Shown piece after piece: positions 26,865 through 35,154 of a stretch of 64,000 nucleotides of DNA (its first letter is position 1; the number at the start of each line of letters is the position of its first letter). Origin of the DNA: DATARH01 sp036268075 (GTDB taxonomy: Bacteria; Pseudomonadota; Alphaproteobacteria; ATCC43930; CGMCC-115725); NCBI GenBank assembly GCA_036268075.1, contig DATAUV010000012.1, positions 1 to 64,000 of the forward strand. Reading direction: 5' to 3'. Under the pieces are notes generated by a model that made no database searches, had not been told where the DNA came from, and saw nothing but the letters and a program-made list of their open reading frames with translations. Made by a program: the position numbers and the translations under genes.

Positions 26865-29204
26865 ATGGGCCAATTCGGGATCGGCCAGCCGGTACGGCGG
26901 TTCGAGGACAAGCGCCTGTTGCGCGGCAATGGCCGCTACCAGGGTGACGTCAACATCCTCGGCCAAGCCTACGCAATCGTGTTGCGCAGCCCGCACGCGC
27001 ATGCGCGGATCGTCTCGCTCGACATCAAGCCGGCGCTCGCCTCGCCCGGCGCGATCGCGGTCCTGACCGGCGACGACATCACCGCGGCCAAACTCGGCGC
27101 GATGGGGGTGCCGTTTCAGCGTAAGCGGCCCGACGGGTCACCGATGTTCACCCGCGCCTTCATGGGCCTCGCGCAAGGCACCGTCCGCTATGTCGGCGAG
27201 CCCGTCGCCTTTGTGGTCGCCGAGACCCTGGCGCAGGCCAAGGACGCGGCCGAGCTGGTCGAAATCGACTACGAGATCCTGCCCTCGGTAACCGACACGG
27301 CCGACGCCGCCGCCGGCAAGGTCGCGGTTTGGCCGGAATGTCCCGACAACATTTCCAACCTGTTCGAGGCCGGCAACAAGGCCGCGGCCGATTTCGCGCT
27401 CGCCGGCGCCGCCCATATCGTCAAGCGGCGCTATGTCATCAGCCGCGTCTACGCGCATTTCATGGAGCCGCGCGGCGCGATCGGCGTGTGGGACCCGGGC
27501 GAGGAGCGGTTTACGCTTTACGCCGACGTGCAGTACCCGCACCGCGTTCGCCAGGCACTCGCGACCCGCATCTTCAAAATCCCGGAGAGCCACATCCGCG
27601 TCGTCGCCGGCGATGTTGGCGGCGGGTTCGGCACCAAGGGCTGGCAATATCCCGAGCACCGGCTGGTTCTGCTTGCCGCGCGGATGTTGCGCCGGCCGGT
27701 CAAATGGGCGTGTGAACGCAGTGAGGCGATCCTCGCCGACGAGCACGCCCGCGACAACATCAGCGAGGCCGAGCTGGGCCTCGACAAAGACGGAAAATTC
27801 GTCGGGCTGCGGGTCAAGACCTATGCCAATGTCGGCGCCTATATATCGTCCGAGCGCAACCTGCTCGCGACCTTCGGCAACGTCGGCACCTTGACCGGCG
27901 TCTACGAGATCCCGGCCGCCTATGTCGGCGTCCTCGCGGTGATGGCCAACACCAACGGCACCGCTCCCTATCGCGGCGCGGGCCGGCCCGAGGCGACCTA
28001 TGTCATCGAGCGCCTCATCGACGACGCGGCCCGCGAACTCGGCCGCGACCCGGTTGAACTCCGCCGCCAGAACATGATCCCGACCGCAAAGCTGCCCTAC
28101 AAGACCGCGCTCGGCCTCAACTATGATGTCGGCGATTTCGCCGCCAACCAGGAAAAAGTGCTGGCGATGTCGGATTGGGCCGGCTTCGCCCAACGGCGCG
28201 ACGAAGCCAAATCTCGCGGCAGGCTCCGTGGCATCGGTATCGCCAACCCCATTGAGAAGGCCGCCGGGCCGGGCCAGGAATTCGCCGAGATCCGCTTTCA
28301 CCCGAGCGGCAACGCGACCCTTCTGATGGGCAGCAAGAACCAGGGTCAGGGCCACGAGACGACGTTCAAGCAGGTGCTCGCGGAAAAGCTCGGCATCGAC
28401 CCCACCGACATCCAGTATATCGACGGCGACACTGACCGCGTCGCCTTCGGCATCGGCACCAACGGCTCGCGCTCGACCGTGATCGGCGGCTCGGCGGTCT
28501 ACATGGCCGCCGACAAGATCATCGCCAAAGGCAAGCGCCTCGCCGCGCACCTGCTGGAGGCCGCAGAGGCCGACATCGAGTTCGGCGAGGGCCAGTTTAC
28601 GGTCGCCGGCACCGACCGCAACATCGCCCTCGCCGAGATCGCCAAGGCCGCTTTCCGCGCCAACAATCTGCCGCCGGGTCTCGAAGGCGGCCTCTATGAG
28701 ACGGGCACCTTCGCGCCGGCGGATTTCACCTTTCCCAACGGCAGCCACGTCTGCGAGGTCGAGATCGACCCCGACACCGGCGGCTTGGAAATCGTCAACT
28801 ACGTCGTCGTCGACGATGTCGGCACGGTCGTCAACCCGCTGGGCCTGCACGGGCAAATCCACGGCGGCGTCGCCCAGGGGCTCGGCCAGGCGCTGATGGA
28901 GCAGGTCGTCTACGACCGTGAATCCGGCCAGAACCTGACCGGCAGCTTCATGGATTACAGCATGCCCCGGGCCGACACGATGCCCTATATGCACATCGCG
29001 TCGAACCCGGTGCCGACCAAGCGCAATCCGCTCGGCGCCAAGGGCGCCGGCGAGGCCGGCACGGTCGGCGCGCTGCCGGCGATCGTCAACGCGGTCGTCG
29101 ACGCGCTCGCCCCACTCGGCATCACAGCCCTGGACATGCCCGCGACCAGCCAGCGCATCTGGCAGGCGATGCGCGAGGCGCAGGTCGCGCCCGCTCGCTC
29201 CTGA
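26865..29204 (+). CDS. Xanthine dehydrogenase family molybdopterin-binding subunit
   Basis: The 779-residue large subunit of a molybdenum hydroxylase. Ald_Xan_dh_C-like N-terminus (RRFEDKRLLRGNGRYQGDV, HAHARI), then the Mo-cofactor domains with GGGFGTKGW, APYRGAGRPE and GAKGAGEAGTVGALPA; the Glu in GEAG is the expected catalytic base. The form I CO dehydrogenase loop AYxCSFR is absent, so this is not a recognised CO oxidiser. The FAD and 2Fe-2S subunits normally encoded next to it are missing on both sides. Its natural substrate is unknown. Confidence 0.92.
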   Translation: MGQFGIGQPVRRFEDKRLLRGNGRYQGDVNILGQAYAIVLRSPHAHARIVSLDIKPALASPGAIAVLTGDDITAAKLGAMGVPFQRKRPDGSPMFTRAFMGLAQGTVRYVGEPVAFVVAETLAQAKDAAELVEIDYEILPSVTDTADAAAGKVAVWPECPDNISNLFEAGNKAAADFALAGAAHIVKRRYVISRVYAHFMEPRGAIGVWDPGEERFTLYADVQYPHRVRQALATRIFKIPESHIRVVAGDVGGGFGTKGWQYPEHRLVLLAARMLRRPVKWACERSEAILADEHARDNISEAELGLDKDGKFVGLRVKTYANVGAYISSERNLLATFGNVGTLTGVYEIPAAYVGVLAVMANTNGTAPYRGAGRPEATYVIERLIDDAARELGRDPVELRRQNMIPTAKLPYKTALGLNYDVGDFAANQEKVLAMSDWAGFAQRRDEAKSRGRLRGIGIANPIEKAAGPGQEFAEIRFHPSGNATLLMGSKNQGQGHETTFKQVLAEKLGIDPTDIQYIDGDTDRVAFGIGTNGSRSTVIGGSAVYMAADKIIAKGKRLAAHLLEAAEADIEFGEGQFTVAGTDRNIALAEIAKAAFRANNLPPGLEGGLYETGTFAPADFTFPNGSHVCEVEIDPDTGGLEIVNYVVVDDVGTVVNPLGLHGQIHGGVAQGLGQALMEQVVYDRESGQNLTGSFMDYSMPRADTMPYMHIASNPVPTKRNPLGAKGAGEAGTVGALPAIVNAVVDALAPLGITALDMPATSQRIWQAMREAQVAPARS

Positions 29205-29214
29205 TCGAGAGCCC

Positions 29215-31179
29215 GTGTCCGGCCGGCGCATCCTGATCGTTTCGCCGGGCGACGGCCGCAGCGGCGCCGGGCAGTTCCGGCATTCGCTCGCCTGCGCGCT
29301 GAGCCTGGCCGGCTACGCCGTAACGATCGCCCAGCCCGACGAGACCGGGCCGCTACAGGACAAGGAAGCGGCGCTCGGCGTCGTGCACCATCCATTCCGG
29401 CGCGATCCCTATCAGGATCACGCCGCCTTCGGATTCGACAAGGCGCTGGCGACCGACGAGCTGCGCCGCTCGGACCCGGAACTGGTCATCTTCAGCTCCG
29501 GCGTCTCGCCGATCGCTCAATACTCGTTCATGGAAGCGACCGCGGCAGGCGGTATCCCGTACGTGATCGTCGAACACCAGGTGAGCGCCGGGTTATTCAG
29601 GTTCCGGCCCGCGATCTCCGCGCGCTTCCCCGAGCTGTACCGCCGGGCGAACATGGTTGTCGCCGTGTCGGAGGAAAATCTCTCGACGTTACGGCAATCC
29701 CTGGCGCTGCCCGATCGGGTCGGCCGGGTTATTTTGTACGGCCGGCCCGACATCTTCTTCCAACCGCGCGACGAGGCCGCGCGCGCCGCGCTTCGGCACG
29801 AGTGGGGCGTGCCAGACGACGCGCTGGTTGCGTTGACCGTGGCCAAGTTCGAACCGGTCAAGGGCCACCGGTTCTTGCTGGCGGCGTTGCACCGCCTCAA
29901 GACCGAGGGCGGGCTCGACCGGCTGTATGCGGTTTGGATCGGCGACGGCGCCGCGCGTCCGCGCCTCGAACAGGCCGTCGCCGAACTTGATCTCGGCGAC
30001 CGGGTCCGGCTGCTCGGTTTTCGCTTCGACGTAGCCTCGCTCTACGACGGCGGCGACGTGATGGTGATGCCTTCCCTCTCCGAAGGGATGCCGCTGACCG
30101 TGATGGAAGCCATGGCGAAAGGGCTTCCGCCAATCTGCACCGATGTCGGCGGCACGGCCGAGGCGATCGCGGATACCGGGATCGTGCTGCCGCCGCCGAC
30201 CGGCGACGGCCGGACAGTCGCCGGTATGGTCGCGGGGCTGCGCGAGCTGAGCGGCGACCGGGCGCGGCTCGCCCGCCTGTCGGAGCGCGCCCGTCGGCGC
30301 GCCGGCGCCCTGTTCCGCGAGGACCGGATGATCGAGGAATACCTCGATCTGGTGTCCCGCGCGCTGTCCGGCCGCGCGCTGTCCGACCGCACGGCGTCGG
30401 AGCCCGCGGTCGCCGCGCCTGACGGCGCGCTACCTGTCGGCGACTACGCAGCGCCGGGCCTGCCCCGCATACGCCTCGACGACAGCTTTCCGAACATGGT
30501 CGTCGGCGACAAGGCGAGCGCGACCTGGCCCTATCTGCGCGTCCAGGTGCCGCATAACTGGTACGTCGACCGCCGCCGCCCGACAGTGGGCTTCCTCAAC
30601 CGCGACGAGGCTCACATTCTTTATGGGACGGCGCTCAGGTTTCGCGGCCAGCGCGCGCTCGAGATCGGATGCTGGCTCGGCTGGTCAGCCGCTCATCTGG
30701 CCGCGGCCGGGGTCGAGCTCGATGTCGTCGACCCTCTGCTGGCCGACCCTGAAATACACGGCAGCGTCCTCGCGTCGCTGCGGCACGCGCGCCTCGCCGC
30801 CCGGGTCAGGCTGTTGCCGGGCGCCAGTCCCGGCCGGGTGCTGGACCTCGCCGGGGTCGAGCGGCGGCGGTGGTCGCTGATCTTTGTCGACGGCAACCAC
30901 GACCGCCCGCACCCGTTGCTCGACGCCAAGACCGCCGCGCTCGTCGCCGAGGACGACGCGCTGATCATGTTCCACGATCTGGTATCGCCCGAGGTCGCGG
31001 AGGGGCTCGATTTCCTCCGCGCCAACGGATGGAACACGATGATCTATCAAACCATGCAGATCATGGGCGCCGCGTGGCGCGGCCGGGTCGAGCCGGCCGC
31101 TCACATACCGGACCCGAGTGTCGAATGGCCCATCCCGGACCACCTTCACGGGTACCGCGTGGCCGGCGCCGATACGTGA
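29215..31179 (+). CDS. GT4-type glycosyltransferase fused to a class I methyltransferase
   Basis: This 654-residue two-domain protein has a GT4 glycosyltransferase at about 1-390: AVSEENLSTLR, KFEPVKGHRFLLAALHRL and the donor-site motif MPSLSEGMPLTVMEAMAKGLP. A linker of about 40 residues precedes a C-terminal SAM-dependent methyltransferase of the Methyltransf_24/CmcI type, with EIGCWLGWSAAH (SAM loop) and IFVDGNHDRPHPLLDAKTA. The GTG start is 10 bases after the molybdenum hydroxylase stop. Such fusions suggest modification of one glycan or glycoside by a single protein. No polysaccharide cluster surrounds it. Confidence 0.87.
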   Translation: MSGRRILIVSPGDGRSGAGQFRHSLACALSLAGYAVTIAQPDETGPLQDKEAALGVVHHPFRRDPYQDHAAFGFDKALATDELRRSDPELVIFSSGVSPIAQYSFMEATAAGGIPYVIVEHQVSAGLFRFRPAISARFPELYRRANMVVAVSEENLSTLRQSLALPDRVGRVILYGRPDIFFQPRDEAARAALRHEWGVPDDALVALTVAKFEPVKGHRFLLAALHRLKTEGGLDRLYAVWIGDGAARPRLEQAVAELDLGDRVRLLGFRFDVASLYDGGDVMVMPSLSEGMPLTVMEAMAKGLPPICTDVGGTAEAIADTGIVLPPPTGDGRTVAGMVAGLRELSGDRARLARLSERARRRAGALFREDRMIEEYLDLVSRALSGRALSDRTASEPAVAAPDGALPVGDYAAPGLPRIRLDDSFPNMVVGDKASATWPYLRVQVPHNWYVDRRRPTVGFLNRDEAHILYGTALRFRGQRALEIGCWLGWSAAHLAAAGVELDVVDPLLADPEIHGSVLASLRHARLAARVRLLPGASPGRVLDLAGVERRRWSLIFVDGNHDRPHPLLDAKTAALVAEDDALIMFHDLVSPEVAEGLDFLRANGWNTMIYQTMQIMGAAWRGRVEPAAHIPDPSVEWPIPDHLHGYRVAGADT

Positions 31180-31194
31180 CGCCGGCCGACGGGA

Positions 31195-31491
31195 CTACTG
31201 GCGCTGCTTGACGAGACAGGCGAGCCCATAGCCGGCGGCCACCGCGACCAGCAGCGACGCCCACGGGTTCTGCCTGACGACACCTTGGACGAGGTCCGCG
31301 ACCTCGCTCCCGGTGCCGTAGACGGTCTCGGCCGCCATCGCGGCCCGCTGCCCAGCATCCCGCGCCAGCCCTTGCGCCCGCGCGCCGGCGTCCGCGGCGA
31401 CGTCCATCAGACCTTGCGCGGCATCGCCAACCGTACCTTGGACCTCTTGCGCCCGATCCTTGAGCTCGTTCGCTTGCGACTGGCCGTTCAT
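31195..31491 (-). CDS. Small membrane-anchored protein, DUF883/ElaB-YqjD-like
   Basis: A 98-residue protein with an Ala/Gln/Asp-rich amphipathic helix (about 1-70) followed by RQNPWASLLVAVAAGYGLACLVKQRQ, a C-terminal membrane anchor like that of the ElaB/YqjD/DUF883 group, some of which bind ribosomes in stationary phase. The ATG at 31491 follows GGAG by seven bases; an ATG at 31503 would add four residues. It faces the glycosyltransferase fusion gene. Assignment is by layout rather than a firm motif. Confidence 0.7.
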   Translation of the reverse strand: MNGQSQANELKDRAQEVQGTVGDAAQGLMDVAADAGARAQGLARDAGQRAAMAAETVYGTGSEVADLVQGVVRQNPWASLLVAVAAGYGLACLVKQRQ

Positions 31492-31689
31492 TTCGATCTC
31501 CATGCCTGTTACGGTTGGCGTGCATGATTAACGCGTCGCCGCCGGGGGCCGTTCCGGACGGCGGGAATCGGGTCATCGCGCTCCCAGCCACAGGCATGGC
31601 GGGCTGCAATTGTGGCATAGGCAAAACCGAGCGGCAGGGTTTACAGTTCACGCTAACCCGTTGCGTCGCAGACCCCGGAGGGAACGACC

Positions 31690-32829
31690 ATGCAATACAA
31701 GCGGATTTCGGCCGATTGCCATCTCGACATGCCGTGCATGCCGCCGGAGCTGTTCGTCGAGAACGCCTCGCGCGCGCTCAAGGAAAAGATGCCGCACGTC
31801 GTCGACGGGCCGGACGGTCCGCATTGGGTCGCCTCGAACGGCGCCGATTTCGGCCTCGTCAACGGCGTCGGCCCGGGGGGCGCGAAGTATGTCCCCGGAC
31901 AGAACTACCGCGTCGACATCATGCACAAGGCGGGGCTCTACGACGACGCCAAGCAGGGCAAGTTCCGCGTGCGCGACCCGCATCTGCGCCTCAAGGACAT
32001 GATGGATGACGGCGTCGACGCCGAGATCATCTTCGGCGTGCTCGGCTCCGCCTCAAAGCTCGACGACAAGGAAGCCAGCAACGAGCTGCTGCGCATCTAC
32101 AACGACTGGCTCAAGGAATTCTGCAGCCACTATCCCGACCGCCAGCTCGGCCTCGCCTGCCTGCCCTACGGCGACATCGACGAGGCGGTGAAGGAAATCC
32201 ATCGCGTCGCCAAGATGGGGCACCGCGGCCTTGAGCTGTCGTGCTCGTGGGACATGGTGCCGATGTGGCACCCCGACTGGGAGAAATTGTGGAAGGCGGT
32301 CGCCGAAGTCGATTTACCGCTGCATTTCCATACCTTCCCGACCACCAACCCGAAAGCCCGCGCCGAAACCAGCGCGCAGGTGCGCCGGGCGGCGATGTTC
32401 ACCGGCGTGTCGGCATTCCAGATGGGGCTCATCAACATCATCGCCGCGATGATCGGCGCCGGTGTGTTCGACCGCTACCCCACCTTGCGCATCGGCTTTG
32501 GCGAAAGCGGCGCGGGCTGGCTGGCCTATGCGCTCGATCGGATGGATTTCGAGTTCGAGGACCGCTTCCGCGACCTGATGAAGATGAAGCCGAGCGAATA
32601 CTGGCGCCGCAACTGCAAATGCACGTTCCAGTACGATCGCATCGGCGCCAAGCTGATCGACGATATCGGCCTCGAGACGATGATGTGGGGCTCCGACTAT
32701 CCCCACACCGACGGCGTCTGGCCGGAATCGAACAAGTTCATCGAGGAGCAGTTCGCCGAGCTGACCCCCGACCAGATCCACAAGATCACCTGCGAGAACG
32801 CCGCGAAGTTCTATCGCTTCACGAACTGA
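31690..32829 (+). CDS. Amidohydrolase family protein (ACMSD-like), paralogue 1
   Basis: A 379-residue Amidohydrolase_2 member. The metal motif reads ISADCHLD, followed by LPLHFHTFPTTN (His ligand) and MWGSDYPHTDGVWP (catalytic Asp); the C-terminus is ENAAKFYRFTN. Related enzymes decarboxylate or hydrolyse ring-derived acids (ACMSD, gamma-resorcylate decarboxylase). It is clearly paralogous to the gene at 58088. The start has GGAGGGA upstream. It is monocistronic and ends at a strong terminator. Confidence 0.9.
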   Translation: MQYKRISADCHLDMPCMPPELFVENASRALKEKMPHVVDGPDGPHWVASNGADFGLVNGVGPGGAKYVPGQNYRVDIMHKAGLYDDAKQGKFRVRDPHLRLKDMMDDGVDAEIIFGVLGSASKLDDKEASNELLRIYNDWLKEFCSHYPDRQLGLACLPYGDIDEAVKEIHRVAKMGHRGLELSCSWDMVPMWHPDWEKLWKAVAEVDLPLHFHTFPTTNPKARAETSAQVRRAAMFTGVSAFQMGLINIIAAMIGAGVFDRYPTLRIGFGESGAGWLAYALDRMDFEFEDRFRDLMKMKPSEYWRRNCKCTFQYDRIGAKLIDDIGLETMMWGSDYPHTDGVWPESNKFIEEQFAELTPDQIHKITCENAAKFYRFTN

Positions 32830-32873
32830 CGCGGTAAACCGTTTATCCCCGGACCCGCTCCGGGGATCGCGCG

Positions 32874-32906
32874 AAAGGGCAGTCCTCGCGGGCTGCCCTT
32901 TTCCTT
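32874..32906 (+). terminator. Rho-independent terminator after amidohydrolase paralogue 1
   Basis: The stem AAAGGGCAGTCC / GGGCTGCCCTTT (12 pairs including one G-T) closes a TCGC tetraloop and is followed by TTCCTTTCC. It insulates the polyketide synthase operon downstream. Confidence 0.85.
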
Positions 32907-32986
32907 TCCGCCTCGCGTGATCGTGATGCGGCGGCGGCGATAATAATACGGTATCGTAGCATTTATCGCCGGCAGGGAGTGCTGTG

Positions 32987-34027
32987 ATGAAGCCGCGTCT
33001 GGCCGCCTTGGCCACCGCCGTCCCACCCTTCGCGCTCGACCAGGACCGCGTCGTAGAGCGGCTGCGGCCGCTTTTTGCCGGCTCGGCCCGGTTCGACCGG
33101 CTCCTGCCGGTGTTCGTCAATAGCGGCATCCGGCGGCGGTATTCAGCGGTCCCGCTCGACTGGTTCGACGCGGCCCATTCCTGGCCCGAGCGCAACCGCG
33201 CCTACATCGCCGGCGCGCTCGACCTGCTCGAAACCGTAGCCGGCCGGGTGCTCGACCGCGCCGAGGCGAGCCTCGACGAAATCGGCGCCGTCGTCGTCGT
33301 CTCGACGACCGGGATCGCCACGCCAAGCCTCGATGCGTTGCTGATCGAGCGGATGCGGCTGCCGCGGACGGTCCAGCGGCTGCCGATCTTCGGCCTCGGC
33401 TGCGCCGGCGGCGCGATCGGGTTGGGTCGGGCGGCGGCGCTGGCGGCATCGATCCCCGACAAGGCCGTGCTGTTCCTCGTCGTCGAACTATGCACCCTCG
33501 CCTTTCACCGCGACGACGACCGCAAGAGCGACATCGTCGCGGCCGCACTGTTCGGCGACGGCGCGGCCGGCGCGCTGGTGCGCTGCCGCGGCGACGGGCC
33601 TGCCATCGTCGCCAGCGGCGAGCATACCTGGCCCGACAGCCTCGACGTGATGGGTTGGGATGTCGCCGAGGACGGGCTGCGGGCGATCTTCTCACGCGAC
33701 ATTCCCACCCTCGTCGCCGAAGGGCTGGGACTTGCGGCGAGCGGTTTTCTCGCACGGCACGGATTGGAACTGAGCGAGATCGACCGCTTTGTCTGCCATC
33801 CCGGCGGCCCCAAGGTAATCGCGGCCTGCGAGGTCGCGCTCGGCATCCCCGCCGATAGTCTGTCCGACGCCAGGACGGTGCTGCGCGAGTTCGGCAACAT
33901 GTCGGCCCCCAGCGTCCTTTTCGTGCTCGAACGGATGCTCGCCGACGGCGGCGACTGGCGGCATGCGCTCGTCACCGCGCTCGGCCCCGGCTTTACCGCC
34001 GGGTTCACGCTGCTGAGCCGCAAATGA
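32987..34027 (+). CDS. Type III polyketide synthase (chalcone/stilbene synthase family)
   Basis: A homodimeric condensing enzyme that extends an acyl-CoA starter with malonyl-CoA and cyclises the product, typically an alkylpyrone or alkylresorcinol in bacteria. The catalytic triad is complete: Cys139 in GLGCAGGA, His271 in VCHPGGPKV and Asn304 in EFGNMSAPSVLFVLER. The 346 residues fit the family. The ATG at 32987 has GGGAG seven bases upstream; a GTG at 32984 is in frame. The stop overlaps the start of an ICMT-type methyltransferase, the standard two-gene alkylpyrone methyl ether arrangement. Confidence 0.94.
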   Translation: MKPRLAALATAVPPFALDQDRVVERLRPLFAGSARFDRLLPVFVNSGIRRRYSAVPLDWFDAAHSWPERNRAYIAGALDLLETVAGRVLDRAEASLDEIGAVVVVSTTGIATPSLDALLIERMRLPRTVQRLPIFGLGCAGGAIGLGRAAALAASIPDKAVLFLVVELCTLAFHRDDDRKSDIVAAALFGDGAAGALVRCRGDGPAIVASGEHTWPDSLDVMGWDVAEDGLRAIFSRDIPTLVAEGLGLAASGFLARHGLELSEIDRFVCHPGGPKVIAACEVALGIPADSLSDARTVLREFGNMSAPSVLFVLERMLADGGDWRHALVTALGPGFTAGFTLLSRK

Positions 34028-34524
34028 ACAGCTTTCCGGTCGTTCTTGGCCTCGTCGGGGTTCAGCGGGCCGCCGAACTGGTTCTCGCCGCCGTCAATAC
34101 ACGCCGGCTTCGGGGTCTCGGCGGCCGCGAAATCGATGCCGCCGGCTACAAATGGATCGTGCTGCTTCATGCCGGCTGGCTCGCGGCGATGGCAGCGACG
34201 ATCCCGATCGACGCGCCCGCCTCATGGCCGCTGCTCGGGATCTATGCCGGGCTGCAGGCCGCGCGGCTATGGGTTATCGCCAGTCTGGGGCGGCGGTGGA
34301 CGACGCGGGTCATCGTGCTGCCGGGCACTCCGCTGGTCCGGTCCGGACCGTACCGGTATTTGCGGCATCCCAACTATGCGGTGGTGGCGGCCGAGATAGC
34401 GGTGCTGCCGCTTGCCTTCGGCGCGGTCGCCGTCGCAATCTTGTGTTCGCTTGGCAACCTCGGATTGACCCTGCGCCGCATCCGGATCGAAGACACGGCG
34501 CTCGCACCCGCGACCACCGGTTAA
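34024..34524 (+). CDS. ICMT-type membrane methyltransferase, polyketide-modifying
   Basis: A 166-residue integral membrane methyltransferase with about four hydrophobic segments and the conserved C-terminal SAM motif VRSGPYRYLRHPNYAVVAAEI followed by RRIRIEDTAL. Members coupled to type III polyketide synthases (such as BpsB beside BpsA in Bacillus) O-methylate alkylpyrones or alkylresorcinols. The four-base overlap with the synthase supports that role here. The substrate chain length is unknown. Confidence 0.9.
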   Translation: MNSFPVVLGLVGVQRAAELVLAAVNTRRLRGLGGREIDAAGYKWIVLLHAGWLAAMAATIPIDAPASWPLLGIYAGLQAARLWVIASLGRRWTTRVIVLPGTPLVRSGPYRYLRHPNYAVVAAEIAVLPLAFGAVAVAILCSLGNLGLTLRRIRIEDTALAPATTG

Positions 34525-34590
34525 CCCGAGCCATCACATTCGCGTAGATCAGCCTCACGCCCGCAGGCATGGGCATGAAAGCGATATCGT

Positions 34591-34606
34591 ATTATACCCT
34601 TATAAT
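34591..34606. promoter_or_regulatory. Palindrome overlapping a perfect -10 box upstream of marR
   Basis: ATTATA-CCCT-TATAAT is an inverted repeat. Its right arm equals the sigma-70 -10 consensus and lies 30 bases before the marR start. No good -35 is seen at the expected place, so the promoter may need an activator or be weak. Auto-repression by the MarR protein is a natural reading. Confidence 0.5.
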
Positions 34607-34635
34607 CAGCATCGAAGGTAATCTCCCGGAGCGTC

Positions 34636-35154
34636 ATGATTGAACTGGAACGAAGTTTCGGCTTTCTCGTCAATGACGTCGCGCGCCTGTTCGGGCGGCG
34701 CTTCGACCTGAACGGCCACTGGCTGGGGCTGACGCGGGCGCAATGCCGCACGCTCAGCTATCTCGCGCGCAACGAGGGCATCAATCAGGCAGGGCTCGCC
34801 GACCTCCTCGAAATCCGCCCGATGACCCTGGTGCGCCAGGTCGACCGGATGGAAGAAGCGGGCTGGATCGAGCGTCGTCCCGACCCGTCCGATCGCCGCG
34901 CCCGTCGCCTGTTCCTGACCGACAAGGCGCGGCCGGTTCTGCATCGCATCTGGGATGTCGCGACCAGCACCCAGGACGAGGCGTTCATCCGCCTGACGCC
35001 GGAGGATGCCGAGCGTCTGATCAACCTGTTGCGCCGCGTCCACGGCACGCTGGCCGAGCGCATTCCGGCGCCGAGCGCCGAGCCGACCGCGGCGCCGGCC
35101 CGCCGTCCGCATGTGCATCGCCGCGAACCGGCCTTGGTGGAGGGGGGACGGTGA
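34636..35154 (+). CDS. MarR family transcriptional regulator
   Basis: A 172-residue winged-helix regulator. The recognition region reads NEGINQAGLADLLEIRPMTLVRQVDRMEEAGWIERRPDPSDRRARRLFLT, the classical MarR wHTH and wing. The C-terminal 35 residues are a disordered Pro/Ala/Arg/His-rich tail not typical of the family. It is coupled by GTGA to the membrane fusion protein gene and probably controls it and itself in response to a small lipophilic or phenolic ligand. Confidence 0.92.
   Translation: MIELERSFGFLVNDVARLFGRRFDLNGHWLGLTRAQCRTLSYLARNEGINQAGLADLLEIRPMTLVRQVDRMEEAGWIERRPDPSDRRARRLFLTDKARPVLHRIWDVATSTQDEAFIRLTPEDAERLINLLRRVHGTLAERIPAPSAEPTAAPARRPHVHRREPALVEGGR

Noticed and set aside
26865..29204. 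Form I aerobic CO dehydrogenase large subunit
   Set aside because: The AYxCSFR active-site loop is absent (the loop reads APYRGAGRPE) and coxM/coxS genes are missing.
27138..29231. A 697-codon minus-strand open frame opposite the molybdenum hydroxylase
   Set aside because: Mirror of a conserved enzyme with no motifs of its own.
31504..31689. Small gene or RNA in the gap before amidohydrolase paralogue 1
   Set aside because: Short open frames there lack ribosome-binding sites and family features; no stable conserved RNA fold was recognised.
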